DNA of 64,000 nt, from positions 157,318 to 221,317 of the forward strand of contig NZ_QEAS01000005.1 of assembly GCF_003130405.1 (NCBI RefSeq), written 5' to 3'. Below, in pieces: positions 36,813 through 46,031 of this stretch. The DNA comes from Pararcticibacter amylolyticus (lineage in GTDB: Bacteria; Bacteroidota; Bacteroidia; Sphingobacteriales; Sphingobacteriaceae). The notes under the pieces are model-generated. The model was not told the origin of the DNA and ran no database searches. It worked only from the letters and a program-made list of their open reading frames with translations. Position numbers and translations under genes: made by a program. Position 1 is the stretch's first letter; each line of letters begins with the position of its first letter.

Positions 36813-38483
36813 ATGAATAATAAATGTTTCTTAGTTGTTGTGATCGTATCATTACTATTTTCATGCACTCATAGCACTAAAGACGAGAGCTTCGCTGCTA
36901 ATAAGGTCGTGCTGAGTGTTGGCAAGGTTGGCATAACGGAATATGAACTTGAAAAAAACCTTAAGCTGTTTAAGGATGCTTATCGTGATACCGCCAATCA
37001 ACAACCCAGTGTTGTTGAGATTAAGAAATGGATAGAAGGATTTGTTGACCGTACTTATTTTCTGGCTGATGCCTATGAAAAGGGTTATTATAAGAGACAG
37101 GAAGTGACACAAGGAGTAGCCAGTATGGAGAGACTGATCATATCCCAACGGAAAGGCCTGCTGGAGCAATTTATGCTAAATGGAAAACTAACCATCAATA
37201 AAAAGGAGCTTGAACTGGCCCGGGAGAGGAGCCGGAAGAAGATCAGTATAGAATACCTCAGGTTCGAAGACTTCGATGCCGCGAAACACTTTATTGGAGG
37301 AGTGGAGATAAAAGGAAGTGAGAAATTTCGTGAAGCTGTAGATAACAGCAGGAAACACAATGCCATTTTTTACGAAGAAAAGATAATTGAATGGCCCTTT
37401 ACGGACTTTTCACAATATCATGAATACTTATTTAATTTGAAAGAAGGCGAAGTGACGCCCATCCTGACTATGCTGGATGGATGTTACCTGTTTTATATTA
37501 AAGATATCGCTATATCAAAGAATGGAACGCCGGATAATGAAATAATTCAAAAGCTGAAATTTCAGAAAGAGGCTGAGATAATAGCGGGATATAAAAAAGA
37601 GGTTGATTCGAATACCAATGTTATTTACAATTCTGATGTGCTTTCCAAATTTGGAGGTATCTTATCGTCAAGAGCTCCCCTTCATAAATTTGAAAAGAAG
37701 GATTTTAGCGATATACTAAGCCTGGATGCGTTTACCTATATTTTGAAACAAAAAAGGATCCGCTACACTGTGTCGGATTTAATAAACTATTATAACTACC
37801 TGCCCCTGAAACCTGAAATAAGAAACATAGAACAAATAGGTGAAATTATAAGATCTATGGTTTACAGCGAGTATTCATATCTAAAGGCTAAGGAGTGCGG
37901 CATAACAGCCGATCCTAAATTTATACTCGACCGGGAAAATTACCAGAAGAATCTTATCTACGATTATTATGAAACCGAACAACTGAAAAGTTCTGTTAAG
38001 TTGTCAAAGGAGGATATATCAGGTTGGTATAACAAGCATCGAAGCGAATATGTCCAGCCTGTGGGGGTAAATGTGTCTATTTTCTCTTTTAAGGATTCAC
38101 TAGATCGGAACAAGGGGTTTTCGGACATCTTGCGATATCACAATGACAAACTGAGAGCCAGTCAGATAAAAGTTGCCGAAAGCATTCAATGGAATATTAA
38201 TTCCAGCTATAGAAAACCTGTCTTATCTGAAAGGGTAATGCAACGGTTATTACTTTCAAAAAATGGACAGGTTCTGCCTCCGATAGAACTTGCCGGGAAA
38301 TATTCGGTAATAATAAAAAATTACGATTACGGGCAGCTTAATATGCAATTGGACGAAGTGAAAGAGTTGATTGCAGGACACATAAAATCAGCAAAGCTAA
38401 AGGAAGTGAAAGAAGGGTGCTTAACACTTTTAAAGCCTAAATACCCTTGTGAAAACAAGATAGAGTATAAGAAATATCTCTAA
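36813..38483 (+). CDS. SurA/PrsA-like peptidyl-prolyl isomerase lipoprotein (divergent)
   Basis: A 556-residue lipoprotein (VVVIVSLLFSC, then THSTKDE). The N-terminal part (VVLSVGKVGITEYELEKNL) is the chaperone arm seen in SurA/PrsA. Two parvulin-like segments can be traced: about 140-240 (SIEYLRFEDFDAAKHFI to LKEGEVTPILTMLDG) and about 405-515 (YVQPVGVNVSIFSFKD to SKNGQVLPPIELAGKYSVII). Parvulin active-site residues are not obvious, so it may be only a chaperone. It stands between a susD gene and a small secreted-protein gene 56 bp downstream, which could be its client. Unusual within a PUL. Confidence 0.7.
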   Translation: MNNKCFLVVVIVSLLFSCTHSTKDESFAANKVVLSVGKVGITEYELEKNLKLFKDAYRDTANQQPSVVEIKKWIEGFVDRTYFLADAYEKGYYKRQEVTQGVASMERLIISQRKGLLEQFMLNGKLTINKKELELARERSRKKISIEYLRFEDFDAAKHFIGGVEIKGSEKFREAVDNSRKHNAIFYEEKIIEWPFTDFSQYHEYLFNLKEGEVTPILTMLDGCYLFYIKDIAISKNGTPDNEIIQKLKFQKEAEIIAGYKKEVDSNTNVIYNSDVLSKFGGILSSRAPLHKFEKKDFSDILSLDAFTYILKQKRIRYTVSDLINYYNYLPLKPEIRNIEQIGEIIRSMVYSEYSYLKAKECGITADPKFILDRENYQKNLIYDYYETEQLKSSVKLSKEDISGWYNKHRSEYVQPVGVNVSIFSFKDSLDRNKGFSDILRYHNDKLRASQIKVAESIQWNINSSYRKPVLSERVMQRLLLSKNGQVLPPIELAGKYSVIIKNYDYGQLNMQLDEVKELIAGHIKSAKLKEVKEGCLTLLKPKYPCENKIEYKKYL

Positions 38484-38539
38484 ACTGCCAGGAAAAGACT
38501 AACTCCCAATAAATCAATAACTTTTAAAATTTGAAGATT

Positions 38540-38929
38540 ATGAAAAAGAAAATCCATTTGATTTTAGTTTTGTGTCCTTTATTTTTAGCTATTAGTATTA
38601 CTTCAGTAAAAGCGCAAGGGACTTACTGCAATTCTAGTTTACGTTTTTGTATGGCTACCTCATACTCTTCCGGGGATATGCAAACATCAAATACGGCATT
38701 TTATGCCACCGTCACTTCTGGTATTTATTATAGCGCATCTATCGAACCTTACGGATCAGATCATTATGGATTTGTTTGGATACAATATGGAGGAGGAAGC
38801 TACATCCTTGAAAGTAATGATGAAGGCTTTAAATCCCAGAATGGGGTGTTTAGCTCTTCTGGCGAACAGTGGATTGATATATTTGCAGAAGCCAACCGGG
38901 CTCATTCTTATGTATCGGTTTCCTGGTAA
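38540..38929 (+). CDS. Small secreted protein of unknown function
   Basis: A 129-residue protein with a clear signal peptide (ILVLCPLFLAISITSVKAQ). The mature part is about 104 residues, beta-rich and hydrophilic, beginning with a close Cys pair (GTYCNSSLRFCMATS) likely to form a disulfide, then Y/S/G-rich strands (YYSASIEPYGSDHYGFVWIQ, SSGEQWIDIFAEA). The ATG at 38540 is preferred over a TTG at 38531. I do not recognise the family; the composition recalls small lectin- or bacteriocin-like secreted proteins, but no motif proves this. It follows the SurA-like gene and is bounded by inverted repeats. Confidence 0.7.
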   Translation: MKKKIHLILVLCPLFLAISITSVKAQGTYCNSSLRFCMATSYSSGDMQTSNTAFYATVTSGIYYSASIEPYGSDHYGFVWIQYGGGSYILESNDEGFKSQNGVFSSSGEQWIDIFAEANRAHSYVSVSW

Positions 38930-38938
38930 ATAAAACAG

Positions 38939-38965
38939 AATTTCAACTATGACAATAGTGAAATT
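38939..38965 (+). terminator. Weak terminator-like hairpin after the small secreted-protein gene
   Basis: AATTTCAACTAT pairs with ATAGTGAAATT across a GACA loop, with one bulged base, and is followed by TTGATT. The stem is AT-rich. Confidence 0.4.
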
Positions 38966-39279
38966 TTGATTAACAGACGAAATCTTACGTTGTCTTTTTT
39001 TATTTAATACTTTGGGAGTTAGTCTTTCCCTTTGAATAATTCGGCACCAGCCACTAGCGGGGAAGGCTAATCGTTCCTCGTTCTAGACGGTAGATGGGGC
39101 AATATAATCCTGTTTTTTGCCCCTTCCCACAATTTGACATTTCTGCCTGATAATTAAACATTCGTGCGGGGAGTAAATCCTGTGGACCGGTATATTTGCT
39201 GCTTATGGTTGCTTTTTTTACGAAGAACCGCCAGCTTTTATAAACTGCAAAACAACACACATAACCATAATTTCATCGA

Positions 39280-41229
39280 ATGAAGAGAATCTTTCTTACC
39301 CCAATTCTTAGCCTTCTTGTCGCTTTTACTTATGCTCAGGATGCAACCATCTTTAGTCCGGATAAACATCTAAAGCTTGATCTTGCTGTTAGCGCTGGCA
39401 AAGTTTCTTATTCTGTGTTTTATAAAGGCAAGGTCATGATAGAAAACTCACCGCTTGGCCTTAAAACGAACGAGGGTAATTTTACCTCAGAAATGAAGTT
39501 TCTTGGCAAATCGGAAGGGAACGTCGATAAAAAATATACCGAAGAAAAAATAAAGAAATCTGAAGTTCACTATGTTGCAAATAAGCTCATTTGTACGTTG
39601 GAGAATGCAGCTAATAAGACAATCAGCATTGTGTTCCAGGTAAGCAATAATAATATAGCTTTCCGTTATGAGATCCCGGCCTGGGGAGAACGCATGGCCT
39701 GTGTGGTTGAAAAAGAGGAGACAGGATTCAGGTTCCCGGCTGTTACTACCACTTTCCTTTCCGGCATGATGAGCCCTATGGTGGGGTTTGCAAGAACAAC
39801 TCCGAGTTATGAAAATGCTTATACAGCTGATGCACCGTTGATAAAAGCACGGCCGAATAAGGACGGGTATGTTTTCCCGGGACTCTTTCGCGTGGGAGAA
39901 AACGGATGGGTTCTCCTGTCGGAGACCGGGGTGAGCAGTCTTTACTGTGCTTCGCATTTAAGTGAGCGTTCCGAAGAGGGTGTCTATTCGATTGAGTACC
40001 CAGACGTCAGACAAAATAATGGGTTTGGGAGTACTGGTGCCGCAATTGCGCTGCCCGGTGTGACACCCTGGAGAACGATTACAGTAGGCGAAAACCTTAA
40101 GCCAATTGTTGAAACCACCATTCCTTTTGATGTTGTAGATCCGCTTTATAAAGCGTCAGCTAAATTCAAATATGGGCGGTCTGTATGGAGCTGGATCATA
40201 TGGCAGGACAACAGCATGAACTATGATGACCAGGTAAAATACATTGATCTGGCAGCGGCGCTGAAATATGAATACATCCTTATTGACGCCTTGTGGGATA
40301 CGAATATAGGAAAGGACCGCATGAAGGATCTGATAAAATATGCGAATTCCAAAGGTGTAGACGTGTTTTTGTGGTACAATTCGAATGGGCCGTTTAACGA
40401 TGCGCCGCAAGGTCCCAGGAATAAGATGAATACATCTATAGCCCGGAAAGAAGAGATGAAGTGGCTGAGGGATGCCGGAGTGAAAGGCCTGAAGGTGGAC
40501 TTCTTCGGGGGGGATAAGCAGCAAACCATGCAACTGTATGAAGATATCCTGTCTGATGCGAATGATTATAGTTTAATGATCATTTTTCACGGAACTACTT
40601 TGCCGCGGGGATGGGAAAGGATGTATCCGAACTTTGCCGGAAGCGAGGCGGTTGTCGCTTCAGAAATGCTGGTCTTTTCACAGGGAGTGCGGGATACAGA
40701 AGCTTATAATGCGTCGTTGCATCCCTTTATCCGGAATGCCGTTGGAAGTATGGAATTTGGAGGTGTAGTACTGAATAAATACCTGGTTAAGGATAATGCT
40801 ACAAGGAATAAGCGTCTAACTACTGATGTGTTTCAGCTTGCTACTGCTGTTTTGTTCCAGAATCCTGTGCAAATGTTTGCACTTACTCCGAACAATCTGA
40901 CGGACGTTCCTGCGTTCGAGATAGATTTTATGAAGCAGGTGCCTGTTACCTGGGACGAGACCGTCTTCATCGATGGATATCCGGGCCAATATTGCGTCCT
41001 GGCACGTCGTCATGGGAACGATTGGTATGTGAGCGGAGTAAACGCAAAAAAGGAAGCTCTAAAGCTGAATCTTAAACTTCCGATGCTTGCCGGGAAGAAA
41101 GTCCGTCTCTATAATGACGATAAGAATAAGGCTGTCTTTATGAGCGAAGTGATGATTGAGAAAAATGGAACGTTTAAAACAGTGATCCAGTCGGGGGGAG
41201 GAATCGTTTTGGTGTCAGCGAATAAGTAG
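39280..41229 (+). CDS. GH97 glycoside hydrolase, retaining type (probable alpha-galactosidase)
   Basis: A 649-residue GH97 enzyme: signal peptide (TPILSLLVAFTYAQ), N-terminal beta-super-sandwich (about 20-285), TIM barrel (about 290-560) and a C-terminal beta domain. D407 in GLKVDFFGGD is placed like the nucleophile of the retaining GH97 branch; the inverting SusB branch lacks an Asp there. Further marks are RSVWSWIIWQDN, DVFLWYNSNG and HGTTLPRGWERMYPNFAGSEAV. Known retaining members are alpha-galactosidases, so removal of terminal alpha-galactose (or beta-L-arabinopyranose) is the best guess. A second GH97 lies at 52580-54547. Confidence 0.88.
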   Translation: MKRIFLTPILSLLVAFTYAQDATIFSPDKHLKLDLAVSAGKVSYSVFYKGKVMIENSPLGLKTNEGNFTSEMKFLGKSEGNVDKKYTEEKIKKSEVHYVANKLICTLENAANKTISIVFQVSNNNIAFRYEIPAWGERMACVVEKEETGFRFPAVTTTFLSGMMSPMVGFARTTPSYENAYTADAPLIKARPNKDGYVFPGLFRVGENGWVLLSETGVSSLYCASHLSERSEEGVYSIEYPDVRQNNGFGSTGAAIALPGVTPWRTITVGENLKPIVETTIPFDVVDPLYKASAKFKYGRSVWSWIIWQDNSMNYDDQVKYIDLAAALKYEYILIDALWDTNIGKDRMKDLIKYANSKGVDVFLWYNSNGPFNDAPQGPRNKMNTSIARKEEMKWLRDAGVKGLKVDFFGGDKQQTMQLYEDILSDANDYSLMIIFHGTTLPRGWERMYPNFAGSEAVVASEMLVFSQGVRDTEAYNASLHPFIRNAVGSMEFGGVVLNKYLVKDNATRNKRLTTDVFQLATAVLFQNPVQMFALTPNNLTDVPAFEIDFMKQVPVTWDETVFIDGYPGQYCVLARRHGNDWYVSGVNAKKEALKLNLKLPMLAGKKVRLYNDDKNKAVFMSEVMIEKNGTFKTVIQSGGGIVLVSANK

Positions 41230-41282
41230 TTCGCGTTCCTGAGCCTGTAAGGTTTTCTGAAAAATTGTATTGATAAGAAAAG

Positions 41283-41321
41283 AAGGCGTGCAATATCTGG
41301 TTCTGAGATATTACACGCCTT
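41283..41321 (+). terminator. Intrinsic terminator after GH97
   Basis: AAGGCGTG-C-AATATCT pairs with AGATATT-A-CACGCCTT (one mismatch) over a 7-nt loop and is followed by TATTGTTG. It lies 54 bp after the GH97 stop. Confidence 0.85.
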
Positions 41322-41685
41322 TATTGTTGCTTAATTGCGGATCATATTATCCGGTATTGTGACAGAATTTTTTTGCCAAGGTATTATTAATTGATTTGTG
41401 TTGTGAGTGTTTGAACTGCAGGTTTTTAGTGTTCGCTTTTAGAATGTGGTATACTTTCGGTAGTATGTAGAACCTTTACCTGAACAGGAGTTTGGTAAAC
41501 ATTTTTGACATGAATTTAGTCAATTGTGCTAGGTCTGCCTGCTATATAATGATAGATTTGTTTTGCGGGCGAGTAATGCAAGCCGGCTTAACCAGTGATA
41601 AATTTAAAAGGAGCGTCAAATCCTTTCTTTTTTAGGAGAGGATCGTTATCTTTAAAAAAACCAAAATTATAGACAAGACTTCTAC
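41322..41685. other. Intergenic region upstream of the HTCS gene
   Basis: 364 bp, AT-rich. No gene, repeat or clear operator is seen. It must contain the HTCS promoter, but I cannot place it with confidence. Confidence 0.5.
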
Positions 41686-44600
41686 ATGCGAAAGGATATA
41701 ATTTTAAGAAAGGCCGGACTTTTGTTCCTCGGGTTTATTTTCTCTTTGCAATTGCTGGGAGAAAAACCAGATCTCAGTTTTACTACTTTTACATCACGGG
41801 ATGGCTTATCTGCCAACACTGTTTATGCAATTCTCAAGGATCATTTTGGCTTTTTGTGGGTGGCGACAGAAGATGGCCTTAACCGTTTTGACGGTACCTC
41901 TTTTAAGGTATACCGGCATATCAGCGGCAAGCCTGCTTCTTTGCCTGCAAATCATGTCAGTTCACTTTTTGAAGATTCTGAAGGGAATCTGTGGATCGGA
42001 ACTAACGGTGGGTCGGTGAGTATTTATGACAGGAACAAGGATGAATTTATAGATTTAGTCAAGGACAACCCCTCTATTGCCGGCCTCGCTGCAACTTCGA
42101 TCTCGGAGGATGACGGGGGCAATATCTGGGTCGCTTCCTATAACGGGCTGTATGTTCTGGATCGGGGAACCCGTAAAGTCAGTCGTGTTTATAAACAAGA
42201 GAAATCTCCGGGAAAATTTCACAGCAATACGATCATCTCGCTTCTCCGTGATTCGCGCAAAACGATGTGGGTAGGCACGAGCGCCGGGTTATACCGTTAT
42301 GACAAGAGGAAGGATGCCTTTATCCCGGTGCTGTATTCTGCGGCCGGACCTTGTTTTATTCTTTCTTTGTCGCAGGATAATAAGGGACGTATTCTGGCGG
42401 GAACGCAGAGCGGACTCCATATATTAAGCCCAGCCGGAAAAAGGATAAAAACGATCAGTCATGACGGGGTCCCCTCTATCAGCAGTGATATTATTTATGA
42501 TGTGAAGAGTGCCAGGAATGGACTTGTGTGGCTTGGAACTGAAGAAGGATTGAATCTTGTTGATATCGACAAGGGATTCGTGTATAAATATCCGGCAGAC
42601 CGTAGGAGTAGAAACAGCCTGAAAGCCAAGTCAATACGATCTATATGCTTTGATGAAGACGGAATTGGCTGGATCGGGATGTTTCAGGGAGGTATAAGCA
42701 AGTATGATCAGAATTATACCAGCTTTAAGCTTGCAGAGAGTAATCCTTTTGATCATAAAGGCCTGAGTGCCCCGGTGGTAACATCATTTGCAGAATATCC
42801 GGGAAAAGGAGTGTTTGTGGGTACTGACGGTGGGGGGGTGGATTTGTTTCAGCCCGCAGGCGGGAGTTTTACTCATTACCAGCTTTTACCGGAAAATTCG
42901 GCAAAAGGAGATAAAACACTTTCAGTGCTCGCTCTGGCAATGACCCGGGATAAGAAGTTGTGGGTTGGAACCTATCTGGATGGGGTATATGTGGTTGACC
43001 TGACAAATGGTAAAAAAAGACACCTGGTTAAAGGAACAGGTCCGGAGAACCTGAATTTTAGTGACGTTTTTTCTATCCGCGAAGACAGGAGCGGACTTAT
43101 CTGGATTGGTACAAACGGCGGAGGAGTTAACCTTTATGACCCATCGAATGGCAATATCCGTAAATTGCTGAACAGCCCGGGAAACCCGGCGGATCCCGGT
43201 CATCTTTCTCACCCTGTAATAAGAGCCCTGGAGGAGGATCACAGCGGAAATATGTGGATCGGTTCTTTTGGCGGGGGAATTTCAGTATGGCATCCGCAGA
43301 CGCAGAAATTCAGCTTCTACTCGAGGGAGAAAAACGGGCTCCCCAGTAATTATATCATTACAATCTGTGAAGACAGAAAGGGCAATATCTGGGTGGGAAC
43401 TAACGGAGGAGGGCTCAGCCTGTTAAACCGGAAAACAGGCCGTTTTGTCACTTTTTCTGAAAAGGACGGACTTGCTAATGACGCTGTACAGAAGATTATT
43501 GAAGATAAGGAAGGAAAGATATGGGTGAGCACGAACAGGGGGATCAGCAGTTTTGATCCCGCAACCAGGAAGTTCAAAAATTACTCTCATCACAATGGAC
43601 TTCAAAACAGTCCGTTTGTTCTGGGCGCGGGCCTGTGTCTGGCAGACGGCACTTTGTTTTTCGGAGGGCAGGAAGGATTCAATTATTTTGACCCCTCTGT
43701 TTTGAGAATGAACCGCAATGTGCCATCCGTGGTGCTTACTGACCTTAGAGTAAACAACGCTGCTGTTATTCCTTCGGATAAAGGACCTCTCAAACAGTCG
43801 GTATTGCTTGCTAAAGAGATCGATCTGAAGTACAAGGATAATTTTTCAATCAGTTTCGTAGCACTGAACTATACAATTTCAGAGCAGAATCAGTATGAGT
43901 ACCGCCTGAAAGGGATAGATAAGGACTGGATAATGGCAGGGAAGGAGCATACTGCCTATTACACAAACCTTGATCCCGGACAATATATATTTGAGGTAAG
44001 AGCAAGTAATAATGACGGGGTGTGGAACAGGGAAGGAAGATCTGTCATTATTAATGTATCGCCCCCGTTCTGGCGTACGATCTATGCGTACGTTTTCTAT
44101 TTGCTGAGTATACTGGGATTTATCTTCTGGATCCGGTATCGAGGGATAAAGAAACTGGAAATGAAGTTTGCCCTGGAGAAGGAACGTATTGAAGCGAAAC
44201 AACTGATTGAACAGGAGCGCCGGCATGCAGAGCATTTGCACCAGATGGATTTGATGAAAATTAAGTTCCTGACCAACCTCAGCCACGAATTCAGAACGCC
44301 ATTATCACTGATAGTGGGGCCTGTGGAGACTCTGATAGAAAAAATTAAAGAGCCCGTGCATGCTACCCAACTTGGCCTGATCAAGCGTAACGGCCGCAGA
44401 CTGATGAACCTGGTAAATCAGCTCCTGGACTTCAGGAAGATGGAAGAGCAGGAGCTAAAGCTTCATCTTGCGGAAGGAGATATCGTGTCGTTTGTCAGGG
44501 ATGCCGCTGATTCATTTGCTGACGTGGCAGTAAGAAAAAAAATATCTTTTAAGTTCTCTTCTGACATTGTGAGCGCTTATGTCCTGTTTGATTATGATAA

Positions 44601-45828
44601 GATAGAACGGATCCTGTTTAACCTGCTTTCAAATGCATTCAAATTTACACAGGAAGATGGCGAAGTAATGGTAAAGATCGCCACGCGCGGAGAACAGGCA
44701 GGAGATGGACAACTTTTACTGGATATTGTGGTGGCTGATACGGGAATCGGGATTCCGGACGATGTACAGATGAAACTTTTTGAACGGTTTTTCCAGCACG
44801 ACCCTGGCCCTTCAGTGCTGAACCAGGGAACTGGAATTGGCCTTTCTATTGTCAGGGAGTTTGCCAGAATGCATGGTGGATCTGTTGACGTCCAGAGCCG
44901 CCAGGGAAAAGGCAGCAGCTTTATCGTTTCTGTCCCTTTCGTTCTGCCGGAATCGAGAACCGAGACCATTACTGTCCCCGAATGCGCTTTACACGCTTTA
45001 TCTGCAGATACTGAAGAGCTGCCGCAGGAAACCCCGGGACACGCCGTAGAGACTGCATCGGTTCTTATCGTGGAAGATGATGACGACTTCAGGTTCTATA
45101 TTAAAGATAACCTAAAATTATCATACAGGATCCTGGAAGCTTCGAACGGGAAGGAGGGCTGGCAGCGCGCGCTTGCATGTCACCCTGACGTGATAGTATG
45201 TGACGTTAATATGCCTGTCATGAATGGGATAGAGCTGAGCCGGAAGCTTAAGGCTGACAAGAGGACCTGCCATATTCCGGTTATACTGCTGACTGCTTCG
45301 ACCGGAGAAGATGAACAGATAAGGGGCCTGGAATCGGGAGCAAACGACTATATGACCAAGCCTTTTAACTTTGTAGTTCTCAATGTCAAACTTAAAAACC
45401 TGCTTACTCTGAATCAGGTACTCAAGGATACTTATGTGAAACAGGTGAAGGTATTGCCTTCTGCTGTTAAGATCGAGTCTGAGAATGAAAAGCTTATTAA
45501 TAAGGTGCTTGTCTATATAGAGGAAAACCTGAACAACCCGCAGTTGTCGGTTGAAGCTATGGCCCGGAGCCTTTTAATGAGCAGGGCATCGCTCTATAAC
45601 AAGATCCTTGAAATTACGGGAATGAGCCCGGTGGAATTTATCCGGTCAGTGAAACTTGAGCGTGCAGTTGTGTTACTGGAGCAAAGCGACTTTACGATCG
45701 CACAGATTGCTTACAACGTTGGCTTCTCGACGCCGAATTATTTCGCCAGAGCATTTAAAGCTAAATACAATATGGTACCTTCCGAGTATCTGACCAAAAA
45801 GAGAAAACTGCAGCTGGAAGAGTGCTGA
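41686..45828 (+). CDS. Hybrid two-component system regulator (HTCS) of the PUL
   Basis: A 1380-residue one-protein two-component system. After a signal segment, a periplasmic double propeller of Reg_prop repeats (about 25-670, repeated NLWIGTNGGG-like motifs) and a Y_Y_Y domain (about 740-800) form the sensor. One helix (IYAYVFYLLSILGFIFW) crosses the membrane. Then come HisKA with H867 in LSHEFRTPLSL, an HATPase_c (about 970-1085, DTGIGIP), a receiver with D1173 in VIVCDVNMPVMNG, and an AraC-type DNA-binding domain (about 1280-1375). HTCS proteins bind the oligosaccharide produced by their PUL and activate it. It sits between the susCD/GH97 part and the GH43-GH31 run. Confidence 0.96.
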   Translation: MRKDIILRKAGLLFLGFIFSLQLLGEKPDLSFTTFTSRDGLSANTVYAILKDHFGFLWVATEDGLNRFDGTSFKVYRHISGKPASLPANHVSSLFEDSEGNLWIGTNGGSVSIYDRNKDEFIDLVKDNPSIAGLAATSISEDDGGNIWVASYNGLYVLDRGTRKVSRVYKQEKSPGKFHSNTIISLLRDSRKTMWVGTSAGLYRYDKRKDAFIPVLYSAAGPCFILSLSQDNKGRILAGTQSGLHILSPAGKRIKTISHDGVPSISSDIIYDVKSARNGLVWLGTEEGLNLVDIDKGFVYKYPADRRSRNSLKAKSIRSICFDEDGIGWIGMFQGGISKYDQNYTSFKLAESNPFDHKGLSAPVVTSFAEYPGKGVFVGTDGGGVDLFQPAGGSFTHYQLLPENSAKGDKTLSVLALAMTRDKKLWVGTYLDGVYVVDLTNGKKRHLVKGTGPENLNFSDVFSIREDRSGLIWIGTNGGGVNLYDPSNGNIRKLLNSPGNPADPGHLSHPVIRALEEDHSGNMWIGSFGGGISVWHPQTQKFSFYSREKNGLPSNYIITICEDRKGNIWVGTNGGGLSLLNRKTGRFVTFSEKDGLANDAVQKIIEDKEGKIWVSTNRGISSFDPATRKFKNYSHHNGLQNSPFVLGAGLCLADGTLFFGGQEGFNYFDPSVLRMNRNVPSVVLTDLRVNNAAVIPSDKGPLKQSVLLAKEIDLKYKDNFSISFVALNYTISEQNQYEYRLKGIDKDWIMAGKEHTAYYTNLDPGQYIFEVRASNNDGVWNREGRSVIINVSPPFWRTIYAYVFYLLSILGFIFWIRYRGIKKLEMKFALEKERIEAKQLIEQERRHAEHLHQMDLMKIKFLTNLSHEFRTPLSLIVGPVETLIEKIKEPVHATQLGLIKRNGRRLMNLVNQLLDFRKMEEQELKLHLAEGDIVSFVRDAADSFADVAVRKKISFKFSSDIVSAYVLFDYDKIERILFNLLSNAFKFTQEDGEVMVKIATRGEQAGDGQLLLDIVVADTGIGIPDDVQMKLFERFFQHDPGPSVLNQGTGIGLSIVREFARMHGGSVDVQSRQGKGSSFIVSVPFVLPESRTETITVPECALHALSADTEELPQETPGHAVETASVLIVEDDDDFRFYIKDNLKLSYRILEASNGKEGWQRALACHPDVIVCDVNMPVMNGIELSRKLKADKRTCHIPVILLTASTGEDEQIRGLESGANDYMTKPFNFVVLNVKLKNLLTLNQVLKDTYVKQVKVLPSAVKIESENEKLINKVLVYIEENLNNPQLSVEAMARSLLMSRASLYNKILEITGMSPVEFIRSVKLERAVVLLEQSDFTIAQIAYNVGFSTPNYFARAFKAKYNMVPSEYLTKKRKLQLEEC

Positions 45829-45858
45829 ACGAATAGTGGCATTACATGCAGATAGACA

Positions 45859-45893
45859 AAACCCGCAGTCTGGCATATCCAGGCTGCGGGTTT
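45859..45893 (+). terminator. Intrinsic terminator after HTCS
   Basis: AAACCCGCAG-T-CTGG pairs with CCAG-G-CTGCGGGTTT (one mismatch) across a 5-nt loop, 30 bp after the HTCS stop. It isolates HTCS from the hydrolase operon downstream. Confidence 0.88.
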
Positions 45894-46031
45894 ATACATT
45901 ATACCTTATTTTTTAGACAAATTTGCTATATCGCACTGCCTTTTCATCCTACTTTTGACCAGTAACGAACGAGTTAGAAACCGGCTGTATTATTAGCATA
46001 GCTTAATATAGCGCAACGCCTCCTTTGACAC

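Larger units (their letters stand above)
38491..39030. repeat. 19-bp inverted repeats bounding a small-gene cassette
   Basis: Left arm 38491-38509 (GGAAAAGACTAACTCCCAA) and right arm 39012-39030 are inverted copies matching at 18 of 19 bases, with 16 consecutive identities. They enclose 502 bp that hold one complete gene (38540-38929). No target-site duplication is visible outside the arms and no transposase or recombinase gene lies inside. The right arm abuts ATACTTTG, close to a -7 promoter box. The 350-bp gap 38930-39279 contains the right arm, a weak hairpin, and otherwise nothing recognisable. Confidence 0.75.
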
